Shown: positions 35,201-42,873, counted from the first letter of the stretch. The stretch: 64,000 nucleotides of DNA from Roseateles amylovorans (GCF_025398155.2 NZ_CP104562.2:310001-374000); one strand, 5' to 3'. The notes: generated from the sequence alone by a model not told the origin. Made by a program: numbers and translations.

Positions 35201-36388
35201 CGTCACCGTCTCCGTGCCCGCCTGGGCCGCTCGGAGTTGCGCTTGCGCGCGATCGACGGCGGTCTGCAATGTCTCGTGATGCTCGAGAGCCGCTTGCTGC
35301 GCGATCTCGGTCGTTTGGGCGTGCTGGGTGGCGGCCGCCAGCTGTCGCTCCGCATCGGCCAGCTGGCGCACCTGATCGACGGCGGCGGACCTCGCGCCGT
35401 ACAGCGCCTCTTTTGTGTCGGCCAGTCGTTGCCGTACGAAGCGGTCCTTGTCGGCCAGTTGCTGGTGTGCCTGCACTTCTGCCGCCAGGGGCTGGAGCCC
35501 GCCGGAGCCCGCCTGCGCTTGCTGCACCCGAGTGGCCTCCGCCAGCCGCTGCTGTGCCGCCTGGACCGCGTGCTGCGCGCCGCCTTCCTGGGCGACGGCG
35601 TCCGACACCGCCTTGGCCGCGGATGCCCTGGCAGCGGCCAAGGCCTGTCGAGTCGGTGGCGTTGCCGCTGCGGTCGGCGCGTTCGGTCTTGTGGTTGAGC
35701 CGTTTGCCGGATCGCTGCTGGCCGATGCCGCAGCCGTAGCGGAGGCGGTGGCGGCTTGGGCGGCGGCCAGTTGCTGGTGGGCCATGTCCACCACGATCTC
35801 CGCACTCAGGCGGTGCTGCAGGGCCTGGGCCAGCGCGCTGTCGGTGGCGGGGACGGGCGTGGCGTCCTGAGGTCGAGCCGGCCCGTCGTGGGTGGTGGCC
35901 TTTTCGGTGAGCGGGCGGGGCTTCATCCACGGCACCAGGGTGGTCGCGACTTGGTTCCCGGTCGTGCGCGCGCCGCGGTCCCAGGGGACCGGCGTGCGTA
36001 CCGGCAGGCGGTCACGCAGGCCTTGAGCCTGTGCGGTCAGACCGTCCAGGCGACTCGCCTCGTCCTGCGGCGCCGCAGTGTGGGGCGGCGGCAAGGACGC
36101 CCGCACCGGACGTTCCACCGTTCCGCCCACGCCCGGCACGAGGGCGTTGAATGCCACTTCACGGCCGAACAGCGCGCGCTTCGCGCGGGGCGCCAGCCCC
36201 TGAAGCGGGCCGGAGGGGACGGTGGCCGGGGTCGTGGATGCCGATGGCGTGGCAGGCGTGCCGCCCGGGCTGCCCGGGGGCGCGTCGCCGCGTGGGAGGG
36301 CGTCTGTGGCCGCTCCGGTATGGGCGAGGTCTGACGACGGGGTCGGTCGTCCGGTCGTGAGCTTGGAAGCGTCCATGGGCAGCGCCAT
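32210..36388 (-). CDS. Very large Ala-rich protein, candidate secreted effector or toxin
   Basis: A 1392-residue protein that I cannot assign to a family. Residues 1-150 are Pro/Ser/Thr/Gly-rich and probably disordered, a composition common for type III secretion signals. Residues about 180-480 are Ala/Gln-rich coiled coil. Residues 500-940 are mainly helical and contain one WxxxE motif (W717, in TEWVVREQP). Residues about 940-1240 are Gly-rich with alternating strands (SAGANLKLSGGDG, then VGVSAGAALKAERIAES) like a pore or barrel. No signal peptide or membrane helix is seen. The layout resembles large plant-pathogen effectors of the AvrE and AWR/HopAS/XopZ groups; this is an impression, not a match. 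AGGAG abuts the ATG at 36388, so the ATG at 36376 is an alternative. Confidence 0.6.
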   Translation of the reverse strand: MALPMDASKLTTGRPTPSSDLAHTGAATDALPRGDAPPGSPGGTPATPSASTTPATVPSGPLQGLAPRAKRALFGREVAFNALVPGVGGTVERPVRASLPPPHTAAPQDEASRLDGLTAQAQGLRDRLPVRTPVPWDRGARTTGNQVATTLVPWMKPRPLTEKATTHDGPARPQDATPVPATDSALAQALQHRLSAEIVVDMAHQQLAAAQAATASATAAASASSDPANGSTTRPNAPTAAATPPTRQALAAARASAAKAVSDAVAQEGGAQHAVQAAQQRLAEATRVQQAQAGSGGLQPLAAEVQAHQQLADKDRFVRQRLADTKEALYGARSAAVDQVRQLADAERQLAAATQHAQTTEIAQQAALEHHETLQTAVDRAQAQLRAAQAGTETVTPDALPRLLRLKSQLQESNAQLQSATRSHDAARLNAASAAEQVAALRPEAATARQQLETTGPGVSAVLQASLALAASADQVPDPAIAKAAFDAREAQALQIQAKRPRGFAGGIDSERFGARLLDAVQRRPANPSADALPSIGVMEIASDLMSVVSQGDPARAHRLLEALQSRPARDWMQDVADLPAHGAGAESADAADADADVHNLLRQASVLPRGAEVVHLLGHPSGSMPDSETLQAMRAFWSADAAQRAEPDAAVRHWLAGAKRVARQLPADAVDASSVATVSSVDRAAYHAVRNGCVSNAEGSPFARHDDRMKKAITEWVVREQPSASWLKRAMTPHRHKTPFTSGGLQRATAIAESFGMTTHRSQADSGVRKTAGALADWARSGLAQDLTAAGVAAPDARAFAAATQALAERAAQQGHPSQWTLKGSEGSALRAATHALEHPPSTEGRRRLHKPDRHHTLPPLFEELAADGADATQALRAVIDHLKLTLADAAPAERHEVLTHDVATHAAADMARQQRFRSKEDVVRYFEPILLSMQLRDKVKLSGGGIVGGGLPSLPYSVPSPVVSPVLSAGWSRKEEAFFQAFMPILGMEISLGSARTSGPEATVGVAAGPDLPGVVKAQVSATEKMSRQHQQTEGTILRLFRQRGKDDELRQEMLGVLDSWVRWDQVHPAGGTPYAGPLEAVLDRHPKVSLGEIQGDSLTRSFVSRVSAGANLKLSGGDGSTYRVGVSAGAALKAERIAESRTEHGGHIRVTADKGDTAQQKVSVGVQINTLTPANPSEVKLGPEGRHGAIAGGGMPGLIDANRDVFWNLEKHAVSPFTIGGKQDADLDRHYSTPAEMLTSIERHRDDWIARGVETLAPDATGEKNTPENREKAAALLHDFEAQVRQLGQDSRLCQYNVNFSMRPQAAAWIDTFRALEGLATLRDDAQGAAEARANADRTMQQDSTWRPLMLIVREKGREQRTLGWNFGVRLQRSIGVEGQRTAAQYPPP

Positions 36389-36411
36389 CTCCTGAGTGCG
36401 ATCGAGCGGTC

Positions 36412-36434
36412 CCTGGCGGAGTTTTGCCGCCAGG
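36412..36434 (-). other. Hairpin at the 5' end of the large-protein mRNA
   Basis: CCTGGCGG and CCGCCAGG form a perfect 8-bp stem with a 7-base loop. Given the predicted transcription start near 36435, the hairpin would be the first structure of the mRNA and could protect it or regulate translation. Confidence 0.55.
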
Positions 36435-36441
36435 CCGAGTC

Positions 36442-36470
36442 ACTCTAGAAGCGCGCCCGCCGGCGCCCAA
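36442..36470 (-). promoter_or_regulatory. Predicted promoter of the large Ala-rich protein
   Basis: On the minus strand TTGGGC (36470-36465), a 17-base spacer and TAGAGT (36447-36442). Transcription would start near 36435. No TTCG-N16-TTCG (hrp/PIP-type) box is present, so control by an HrpB/HrpX-like activator is not supported. Confidence 0.5.
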
Positions 36471-36498
36471 CGAAGCAAAACGCGCTAAGACATGCGGC

Positions 36499-37395
36499 TC
36501 ATCTGGCGATGTCGCGCAGCAGCAGTGGCCAGGCGGTGCTCGCCCGCTGCCGCAGCCCGGACCAGGGCCGGCCGATGGTGGCGTCGACGATCGGGAAGGC
36601 GCGGGTGGCGGGGTTCACCTGGCGCCAGACTTCCTCGCCATCGACAAACACCCGGCATTCGCCGGTGGCCAGCGGTTGCCAGGCTTCGTCGGTGGTCAAC
36701 GGATCGGTGGCGACGATCACGAGCCGATCGTTCTGGCCGTTCATCGCGCTGAGGTCGAGCGACATGTCGCAGTCGACCAATCGCGCCATCGGAAAGGGAT
36801 GGCGACGTTGCAGCACCTGCAGCCGGCTGGAGCAGTGGGTGTAGAGCGCTTCGCCGTTGGTCAGCAGGAAATTGAAGTTGCCGTGGCGGGCGATGACCTC
36901 GCTGAGCTGCGCCACATGCGGTGCCAGCTCGTGCCAGGCGGGCGGCTGCTGCCGGTCTGCAAAGCGATGGCGCAGCTCCTGGAGCAGCCAGCAGAAGGCG
37001 CGTTCGCTGTCGGTGCTGCCCACGGGTCGATAGGGGCCGTTCAGCGTCGGATGGAAGCTGGTGAGGTCGCCGTTGTTGGCGAACAGCCAGGTCTGGCCCA
37101 GCCATTCCCGTTGGAACGGATGGCAGTTGGCGATCGTCACATCCCCCTGCGTCGCGCGCCGCAGGTGGGCGATCACGATGCGGGACTTGATCGGATAGCG
37201 GCTCAGGAATTCGGCCAGCGGGGACTCGCTGGCGGGCTGGTCGTCATGGAAGACGCGGCATCCGGAGCGCTCATAGAACGCCATGCCCCAGCCGTCGACA
37301 TGCGCTGCGGTGCGACCGCCGCGGGCAGCGAACCCGGTGAAGGAGAAGGTGATCGCTGCATCGCTGTTGCAGTTCATTCCCAGCAGTTGGCACAT
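36499..37395 (-). CDS. Class II glutamine amidotransferase (YafJ type)
   Basis: A 298-residue Ntn-hydrolase. Cys2 (MCQLLGMNCN) is the nucleophile after Met removal. Further marks are AHVDGWGMAFYE, the HLRRATQGDVTIANCHPF glutamine-binding region and FANNGDL with the oxyanion Asn. It releases ammonia from glutamine or a gamma-glutamyl compound; the acceptor is unknown for the YafJ group. It stands 110 bases upstream of the large effector-like gene on the same strand, but that gene has its own promoter, so a functional link is not established. Confidence 0.92.
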   Translation of the reverse strand: MCQLLGMNCNSDAAITFSFTGFAARGGRTAAHVDGWGMAFYERSGCRVFHDDQPASESPLAEFLSRYPIKSRIVIAHLRRATQGDVTIANCHPFQREWLGQTWLFANNGDLTSFHPTLNGPYRPVGSTDSERAFCWLLQELRHRFADRQQPPAWHELAPHVAQLSEVIARHGNFNFLLTNGEALYTHCSSRLQVLQRRHPFPMARLVDCDMSLDLSAMNGQNDRLVIVATDPLTTDEAWQPLATGECRVFVDGEEVWRQVNPATRAFPIVDATIGRPWSGLRQRASTAWPLLLRDIAR

Positions 37396-37877
37396 GGGGG
37401 CCGACTATCGCGTGTGCGAGGGGATGCGCCAAATGCGGAAGCAGCATGTGCTCATGCGGCGGCGGGGTGTCTCCTGCGCGAAGCGGGAGCCGTTGCGTCC
37501 CGCGCGGACGCAGCAACACCGGTGAGGGGCGCCGCCGCGTCGTCCGAGGCGGCGAGGGCCTTGGTGGGGCCCCTCCATTCATTCCGGCCAATGCATTCGG
37601 TGGTCACCGTGTCCGGCTCGATCGGCGGAACATGGCGAAGCAGACCGAGAAGCTCCGAGTTGCGCCGAACAACGAACAAACTTTCTCTGTCCGCCACCGG
37701 CGCCCGCTTCATGGCGGAGGTGATCGGCGCAGTGAGCGCGCCACCGCGTCCGGACGCAAAAAAGCCCGCTGCAAGGGCGGGCTGTTCCGGCTCTCCTGCT
37801 GATGGGTCAAGCAGGTCAGGATGGACTCTGGTCCAGTTGAGACACTTTCAACGTCACCTCAACGCCTTCAAAGATTC
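37396..37877. other. Gap holding the tRNA terminator
   Basis: No credible gene. A GCATG-N4-CATGC inverted repeat occurs near 37445-37458. The only clear element is the tRNA-Arg terminator at 37758-37783. The stretch 37560-37750 has weak coding look but no family match. Confidence 0.6.
37758..37783 (-). terminator. Rho-independent terminator of tRNA-Arg
   Basis: Read on the minus strand: AGCCCGC, a 7-base loop, GCGGGCT and a run of T. The stem is perfect and the T-run immediate. It lies 95 bases downstream of the tRNA gene. Confidence 0.88.
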
Positions 37878-37952
37878 TGGTGCGACCGGCAAGAATCGAA
37901 CTTGCGACTAAGCCTTCGGAGGGCCCAATGATATCCACTTCACCACGGTCGC
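37878..37952 (-). tRNA. tRNA-Arg (anticodon CCG)
   Basis: The reverse complement folds into a complete cloverleaf. The acceptor stem is GCGACCG with CGGUCGC, the anticodon stem GGGCC/GGCUU, the anticodon loop CUCCGAA (anticodon CCG, reading CGG) and the T-arm GCAAG-UUCGAUU-CUUGC. The discriminator base A and the 3' CCA are encoded. A TAGAAT -10 box (37968-37963) and a GC-rich discriminator precede it, typical of stringently controlled stable RNA genes. Confidence 0.95.
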
Positions 37953-38112
37953 CGCGGCCCGCATTCTAACGTTGTTCTGAGGTCCCTCCGAGAAAGCCTT
38001 GGCGAATGCACCGCCACGGGTGTCCGTAAAACACGTCGCCGCAGGGCGCGGCTCGGGGTCAAGAGGGTCGCTTCTTGACGAAAGCCCCAGGGTGGGGCGC
38101 AGGACCGCTGGC

Positions 38113-38118
38113 TATACT
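38113..38118 (+). promoter_or_regulatory. -10 element of the cytochrome gene
   Basis: TATACT at 38113-38118 is the best -10 sequence in the 270-base gap between the tRNA and the cytochrome. The -35 region is poor. It would give a leader of about 100 bases. Confidence 0.4.
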
Positions 38119-38225
38119 TTGCCGGTTTTGCGGTGGGGGCGGCTCACGCAAGGGATTCCCCACCCCACCACGCAGACTGTCGCGCTGTCTCCTTCGATCT
38201 CCCTGCAGATTTCAACGAGGACTTC

Positions 38226-38864
38226 ATGAGCGGAACCCAGGATCACGATCAAGCCCAGGGCACGCATGCCACCGCCCCGAGCCACGGGACGCATGCAGCG
38301 CCCCAGGGCCACGACACGCATGCCGCAGCCCAGACGCACGATGCGCATGAGGGCCCGATCAAGACGCCCAAGCAATTGGCCGTCGCCGTGTTCTTCGCCT
38401 TCATCATCCCGATCGCGGTGCTGGTGCTCGCAGCCAACTTCGTCTCCAGCGACGTCAAACCCGCCGCCGGCAGCACCGGCCTGGACGAGCAGGCCGTGGC
38501 CGCGCGCATCCAGCCCGTCGGCGTCATCGACCTGAAGGATGCGTCCGCGCCCGTCGCCCTGCGTACCGGCGAACAGGTCTATCAAGGCCAATGCGCCGCC
38601 TGCCATGCCGCCGGCGCCGCCGGCGCCCCCAAGTTCGGTGATGCCGAAGCCTGGGGCCCGCGCATCAAGACCGGCGTCGACGCGCTGCTGCACGCCGCGC
38701 TCGCCGGCAAGAACGCCATGCCGCCGCAAGGCGGGGGCGAGTTCTCCGATTACGAGATCGCGCGCGCGGTCGTCTACATGGCCAACCAAGGTGGCGCCAA
38801 GTTCGATGAGCCCAAGCCGCCCGCTTCTGCGGCCTCGGCGCCGGACGCTGCCGCTTCGCAGTAA
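38226..38864 (+). CDS. Membrane-anchored class I cytochrome c with His-rich N-terminal tail
   Basis: A 212-residue protein. Residues 1-46 hold eight His in a repeat-like pattern (positions 7, 14, 20, 23, 29, 32, 38, 41; GTHA and THDA words), which could bind copper, zinc or nickel. A membrane anchor follows at about 50-74, then a c5-type haem domain with CAACH near residue 130 and Met ligand in NAMPPQGGG. The C-terminus is Ala/Pro-rich. It is probably a periplasmic electron carrier to a terminal oxidase. The ATG at 38226 is chosen because the upstream frame lacks sense. Confidence 0.9.
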   Translation: MSGTQDHDQAQGTHATAPSHGTHAAPQGHDTHAAAQTHDAHEGPIKTPKQLAVAVFFAFIIPIAVLVLAANFVSSDVKPAAGSTGLDEQAVAARIQPVGVIDLKDASAPVALRTGEQVYQGQCAACHAAGAAGAPKFGDAEAWGPRIKTGVDALLHAALAGKNAMPPQGGGEFSDYEIARAVVYMANQGGAKFDEPKPPASAASAPDAAASQ

Positions 38865-38909
38865 GCCCAGTCGACCCGTGGGGGCGCCTTTCGAGGTGCC
38901 CGCGACCAG

Positions 38910-39449
38910 TCAGTGCGCGCTCGGCACCTCCGCCGGTGCGCGCGGCGTCAACTGGACATGATGGGTGGCCAGTAGCGCGGCGTGGGTCGTGGGCTGGACC
39001 GCCCACCGCCCCGCCTCGATCGCATCCGCCGCCTGCCCCATGTCCTGGCTGTGGACCAGCCCCAGTCCAAGATCAGTTACCAGGAACAGCCGATCGGCTT
39101 CGTCCAGCCAGGCCTCTTGCACCTGGGCTTCGAGACCGGTGTGGCTCAGCACCCGATCGTCGGGCTGCAGGCGCCAGATCCAGGGCGCCGCTTCCAACTG
39201 CACGTACACGCGCTGCGGACCGTTCTGGAAGAACCAGGCGCCCTGCGGATCCGCCGCGTAATTGCGCTGGATGAAGCTGAGCAGCTTGTCGTGGGTGATG
39301 CGGCTGCCCTTGACCTGGGGGAAGGGGCCCGCGTGCTGGATGCGTTCATCCCGCATGTACCAGTCGCCGCGCGCATCCAGCGCCAGCCAGCCGTAGCAAT
39401 GCGGCACGTTGGGCCATTTCTTCAGTGCGGCTTCAACGATGGGATCCAT
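38910..39449 (-). CDS. Uncharacterised betaproteobacterial protein
   Basis: A 179-residue soluble protein starting MDPIVEAALKKWPNVPHCYGWLALDARGDWYMRDERIQ. I recognise this N-terminal pattern from small conserved proteins of Burkholderiales annotated as a DUF294x family, but am not sure of the exact number, and no function is known. The segment WFFQNGPQRVYVQLEAAPWIWRL is well ordered. It runs convergent with the cytochrome gene and leads into the alpha/beta hydrolase cluster on the same strand, with a 30-base gap. Confidence 0.7.
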   Translation of the reverse strand: MDPIVEAALKKWPNVPHCYGWLALDARGDWYMRDERIQHAGPFPQVKGSRITHDKLLSFIQRNYAADPQGAWFFQNGPQRVYVQLEAAPWIWRLQPDDRVLSHTGLEAQVQEAWLDEADRLFLVTDLGLGLVHSQDMGQAADAIEAGRWAVQPTTHAALLATHHVQLTPRAPAEVPSAH

Positions 39450-39479
39450 GGTCCGGCTTTCCTGTGAAGGGGCGCCCGG

Positions 39480-40493
39480 TCAGCGTGCCAGCGAGAGCCA
39501 GTCACTCACCCGGTCCGGCATCGTCCGCACATGACCGGGCGGGCGCCCCGAAGGGAAGCCGACATGGCCGCCCTCATGCGGTTGCCATAGCGTGACGTAG
39601 GCGCCCACATGGCTCTGTGTCGGCAAGCTGTGTGCCGGGACGAACGGATCGTTGCGGGCATTGAGCACCAGCGCCGGCACGCGGATCCGCGCCAGATGCG
39701 GCTTGGCGGAGGCACGCAGCCAGTAGTCGTCGACATCCCGGAAACCGTGCAGCGGCGCGGTGAACAGGTTGTCGAACTCATAGAGGTTGCGCACACGCCG
39801 CAGGCGTTCGCCGTCGAACAGTCCCGGATGCTGCTGCAGCTTGCGCAGCGCCTTCGGCATCATCGTGCGCAGGAACATCCGGGTGTAGACCAGCCGGTTG
39901 AAGCCCTTGCCGATGGCATGGCCCGCCGCAGTGAGATCCAGCGGCGAGCAGATGGAGCAGATGGACCGCACGGTCTCGCTCGCCGCCTCACCCGCTTCCT
40001 GCGCCCATCGCAGCAGGGCATTGCCGCCCAGCGACACGCCTGCGGCCATGATCGGCCCGCGGTGATGCGCGCGCAGTTGGCTGAGCATCCAGCCGATTTC
40101 TTCGTAATCCCCGGAGTGGTAGGCCCGCGGCGCCAGATTGAGTTCGCCCGAGCAGCCACGGAAGTAGGGCATCGCGAACGCCCAGCCACGCTCGGCGGCG
40201 ACGGCGGCGAAGGCCTGCACATACTGGCTGTCCAAGCCACCTTCCAGGCCATGGAAGAGCACCAGCATCGGTCGGTCCGAGGCCGCCGAGGTGGATGCCG
40301 ATGCCGATGCCGATGCCGGCGCGGTGCCGGTCGGCTCGATCAGGAATTCAACGTCGACGAAGTCACCGTCGGGCGTGTCCCAGCGAACGCGGCGGAACTG
40401 GGGCGGCGCCCCCGTGTAGCGCTTGGCAAACAACACCGGCCAGATGGTCTGTGCATGGCCGCCGGGGAGCCAGGAAGGGGCCTGGTACTGCAT
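39480..40493 (-). CDS. Alpha/beta hydrolase, YheT family
   Basis: A 337-residue hydrolase. The family start PSWLPGGHAQTIWPVLFAKRY is diagnostic. The nucleophile is in AAGVSLGGNALLRW, with the acid in LNARNDPFVP and the His in HEGGHVGF. A four-copy GATGCC repeat (40294-40317) encodes an Ala-Ser run in a loop between strands. Members act on esters or lipids, with no firm substrate. The ATG at 40493 is 11 bases from the next gene's stop. It is transcribed after the NTF2-like gene. Confidence 0.9.
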   Translation of the reverse strand: MQYQAPSWLPGGHAQTIWPVLFAKRYTGAPPQFRRVRWDTPDGDFVDVEFLIEPTGTAPASASASASTSAASDRPMLVLFHGLEGGLDSQYVQAFAAVAAERGWAFAMPYFRGCSGELNLAPRAYHSGDYEEIGWMLSQLRAHHRGPIMAAGVSLGGNALLRWAQEAGEAASETVRSICSICSPLDLTAAGHAIGKGFNRLVYTRMFLRTMMPKALRKLQQHPGLFDGERLRRVRNLYEFDNLFTAPLHGFRDVDDYWLRASAKPHLARIRVPALVLNARNDPFVPAHSLPTQSHVGAYVTLWQPHEGGHVGFPSGRPPGHVRTMPDRVSDWLSLAR

Positions 40494-40504
40494 CGATCGC
40501 GCGG

Positions 40505-40966
40505 TCAATGCAAGGTCGTCGGCGTGCCGGACGAGATCACCGAGGCCTCCTGCTTCACGTCCTGCGACGTGCCCGGGCTGGCATGGTGGGCCACCATGCG
40601 CCAGCCCAGCGCGGTCTTCACGAACACATTGGTTGCCACCACCCAGGCGCTCTGGATGCCGGCCTCGGTCGCGATCTCCACCCGCTCCAGCACATGGTGG
40701 ATCGCGGTGTCGCCGACCACCAGGCGTCGCTGGCATTCCGGATGCACCGGCACCGCACCGCGGGTGAAGATGCTCTCGAAGCTGGCCCGGATCGCAGCCT
40801 GGCCCACCACCCGCGGTCCGCCGGGATGGACGCAGCAGACCTCGTCCTCATCGCCCCAGACGGCCATCAGCCGTTCCAGGTCGCCGGATTGCAGGGCATC
40901 GTAGAACTGCGCCTCGGTGTCCTCCGGAGAGGCCAGCAACAGAGCGGACTGAGCCTTGCGCACCAT
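40505..40966 (-). CDS. NTF2-like / SnoaL family protein
   Basis: A 153-residue single-domain protein with the NTF2 fold. The N-terminal helix ASPEDTEAQFYDALQSGDLERLMAVWGDEDEVCCVHPGG and the strand-rich part AIHHVLERVEIATEAGIQSAWVVATNVF fit the SnoaL/DUF4440 group. Many members have no known ligand. It lies between the YheT hydrolase and the small zinc protein, all on the minus strand. Confidence 0.85.
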   Translation of the reverse strand: MVRKAQSALLLASPEDTEAQFYDALQSGDLERLMAVWGDEDEVCCVHPGGPRVVGQAAIRASFESIFTRGAVPVHPECQRRLVVGDTAIHHVLERVEIATEAGIQSAWVVATNVFVKTALGWRMVAHHASPGTSQDVKQEASVISSGTPTTLH

Positions 40967-41047
40967 GGTGGTCCCCTGGGGAGTGATCAGCGTTCGGTGG
41001 TCGGTGGTCGATGACGGAACGTCAGCGGTTGGACAGCCTGCGGACGC

Positions 41048-41257
41048 TCAGTGCCCGGCGGGCAGCACTTCGCCGGCCTTGAGCTGGTAGACGGTGCCGC
41101 AGTAGGCGCACTGGCCCTGGCCGCCGTGGCTCAGGTCGATGAAGACGCGCGGATGGTTGCTCCACAGCGGCATCTTCGGATTGGGGCAGAACACCACGCC
41201 AGGGCCTTGCAGTTCCTTGGCGGTGACTTCGACGACGGATTTGGGAGAGGTGCTCAT
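41048..41257 (-). CDS. Small zinc-finger protein (NDUFS6-like)
   Basis: A 69-residue protein. Zinc ligands are visible in VVFCPNPKMPLWSNHPRV (Cys and His) and QCAYCGTVY (CxxC), the layout of the zinc-binding domain related to NDUFS6 of complex I. In betaproteobacteria this protein usually sits beside ilvE, as here, 97 bases away. The function is unknown; a role in assembly of an Fe-S or respiratory enzyme is only a guess. Confidence 0.88.
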   Translation of the reverse strand: MSTSPKSVVEVTAKELQGPGVVFCPNPKMPLWSNHPRVFIDLSHGGQGQCAYCGTVYQLKAGEVLPAGH

Positions 41258-41354
41258 GATGTGTGGCTCTTGGCTGGCAGCGCGCAGGGAAGCGGGGCTG
41301 GGAGGCGGGGAGAGGTGACGGACGTGACGGGCGCGACGGGCGATGGGGTGAGGC

Positions 41355-42278
41355 TCAGACCGGCGTCAGCCAGTGGGCATAGGCCGGATTGCGTCCGTGC
41401 ACGATGTCGAAGAAGGCGGTCTGGATCTTCTCGGTGATCGGTCCGCGGCTGCCGATGCCGATCTCGATGCGGTCGAGCTCGCGGATCGGGGTGACTTCGG
41501 CGGCGGTGCCGGTGAAGAAGGCCTCGTCCGAGATGTAGACCTCGTCGCGGGTGATGCGCTTCTCGACCAGCTTCAGGCCCAGGTCCTGGCAGATCGCGAA
41601 GATGGTGTTGCGGGTGATGCCGTTGAGCGCGCCGGCCGACAGGTCGGGCGTGTAGACCACGCCGTTCTTGATGATGAACAGGTTCTCGCCCGCGCCTTCG
41701 GAGACGAAACCGGAGGCGTCCAGCAGCAGGGCCTCGTCATAGCCGTCCTCGGTCGCTTCCATGTTGGCCAGGATCGAGTTGGTGTAGTTGGACACCGCCT
41801 TGGCCTGGGTCATCGTGATGTTGACATGGTGGCGGGTGTAGCTGCTGGTCTTCACGCGGATGCCGCGCTTGAGACCTTCCTCGCCCAGGTAGGCGCCCCA
41901 GGCCCAGGCCGCGACCATCAGATGGACCTTGTTGCCCTTGGGGCTCACGCCCAGCTTTTCCGAGCCGATCCAGGTCAGCGGACGCAGGTAGCAGCTCGCC
42001 AACTGGTTTTCACGCACCACCGTCTTCTGCGCCTCTTCCACCTGTTCAACGGTGAAGGGCAGCTTCATGCGCAGGATCTTGGCGCTGTTGAACAGCCGCT
42101 CGGTGTGCTCCCGCAGGCGGAAGATCGCGGTGCCCTTGTCGGTCTGGTAGGCCCGCACGCCTTCAAAGGCGCCGCAGCCGTAATGCAGGGTGTGGGTCAG
42201 CACATGGATCTTGGCGTCGCGCCAGTCCACCAGCTCGCCGTCCATCCAGATCTTGCCGTCGCGGTCGTCCAGTGACAT
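41355..42278 (-). CDS. ilvE: Branched-chain amino acid aminotransferase
   Basis: PLP enzyme for the last step of valine, leucine and isoleucine synthesis (2-oxoacid plus glutamate). Its 307 residues are normal. The catalytic Lys is in MTQAKAVSNYTNSIL, and the phosphate and product loops ASGFVSEGAGENLFII and FFTGTAAEVTPI are conserved. The start at 42278 follows a GGAAA site and gives MSLDDRDGKIWMDG. It is followed by the zinc-finger gene and preceded by a small membrane protein gene. Confidence 0.95.
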   Translation of the reverse strand: MSLDDRDGKIWMDGELVDWRDAKIHVLTHTLHYGCGAFEGVRAYQTDKGTAIFRLREHTERLFNSAKILRMKLPFTVEQVEEAQKTVVRENQLASCYLRPLTWIGSEKLGVSPKGNKVHLMVAAWAWGAYLGEEGLKRGIRVKTSSYTRHHVNITMTQAKAVSNYTNSILANMEATEDGYDEALLLDASGFVSEGAGENLFIIKNGVVYTPDLSAGALNGITRNTIFAICQDLGLKLVEKRITRDEVYISDEAFFTGTAAEVTPIRELDRIEIGIGSRGPITEKIQTAFFDIVHGRNPAYAHWLTPV

Positions 42279-42345
42279 GGGATTTCCTTCTGCCTTGTGC
42301 TGCAAAAGCGGCGATTTTATGCGGCGCCGCCGCGTCCGCAGGCGG

Positions 42346-42873
42346 CTAACGCGCGGACGGGGCGCGATCCGACGCCGTGTCGGGGGTGGGGGCGGGCGCC
42401 AACGGCGACAGCGTCGCGGCCGGTTCGACCTCGTCCGCCGGTTCGGCCCGATCGTCCAACGCCGACGCCGACCCCAACGCCGATCCCGGTGCGGCACTGG
42501 CGACATCCGCCGCCCGCACCAGCGTCCAGCTCACCACCAGGCTGCGCGCCATCACCACGTCGACCGCGTCCGCGCCGGCGTCGGTCCAGCGGTAGGTCTC
42601 CGGCCCGACCTTCTCGCCCAGCGAGCGTGTCAGCTTGATCAGGTCCACCAGCTTCATCCCGACATGCAGGCGTGACTGCAGCATGATGGCGCTGGACACA
42701 TGACCCAGCGGCGACGCGTTGGCGGTGCGCATCACCTTCATCAGCTGGCTGAACTGCAGCAGCAGATAGAACACGACGCCCGACAGGGCGACGATCGCGC
42801 CCTTCCAGCCGAAGAACACCGTCCCGGCCACGAAGGCGGCCACGGTCAAGGCGATTCCGAAATATTTGTTCAT
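42346..42873 (-). CDS. Small membrane protein of unknown function
   Basis: A 175-residue protein with two N-terminal membrane segments (residues 4-22 and 24-48) and a soluble part. FFGWKGAIVALSGVVFYLLLQFSQLMKVMRTANASPLGHV looks conserved; the last 40 residues are Asp/Ala/Pro-rich with repeated ALGSA/ALDDR-like words. No family is recognised. It may be co-transcribed with ilvE; the gap is 67 bases. The 274-base gap to radA has no feature I can name. Confidence 0.65.
   Translation of the reverse strand: MNKYFGIALTVAAFVAGTVFFGWKGAIVALSGVVFYLLLQFSQLMKVMRTANASPLGHVSSAIMLQSRLHVGMKLVDLIKLTRSLGEKVGPETYRWTDAGADAVDVVMARSLVVSWTLVRAADVASAAPGSALGSASALDDRAEPADEVEPAATLSPLAPAPTPDTASDRAPSAR

Noticed and set aside
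36389..36500. hrp/PIP-type box before the effector-like gene
   Set aside because: Only one TTCG half is present (complement of 36471-36474). The second half at the required distance is missing.
37878..37952. tRNA-Arg as an integration (att) site
   Set aside because: No integrase and no direct repeat of the tRNA 3' end was seen within several kilobases.
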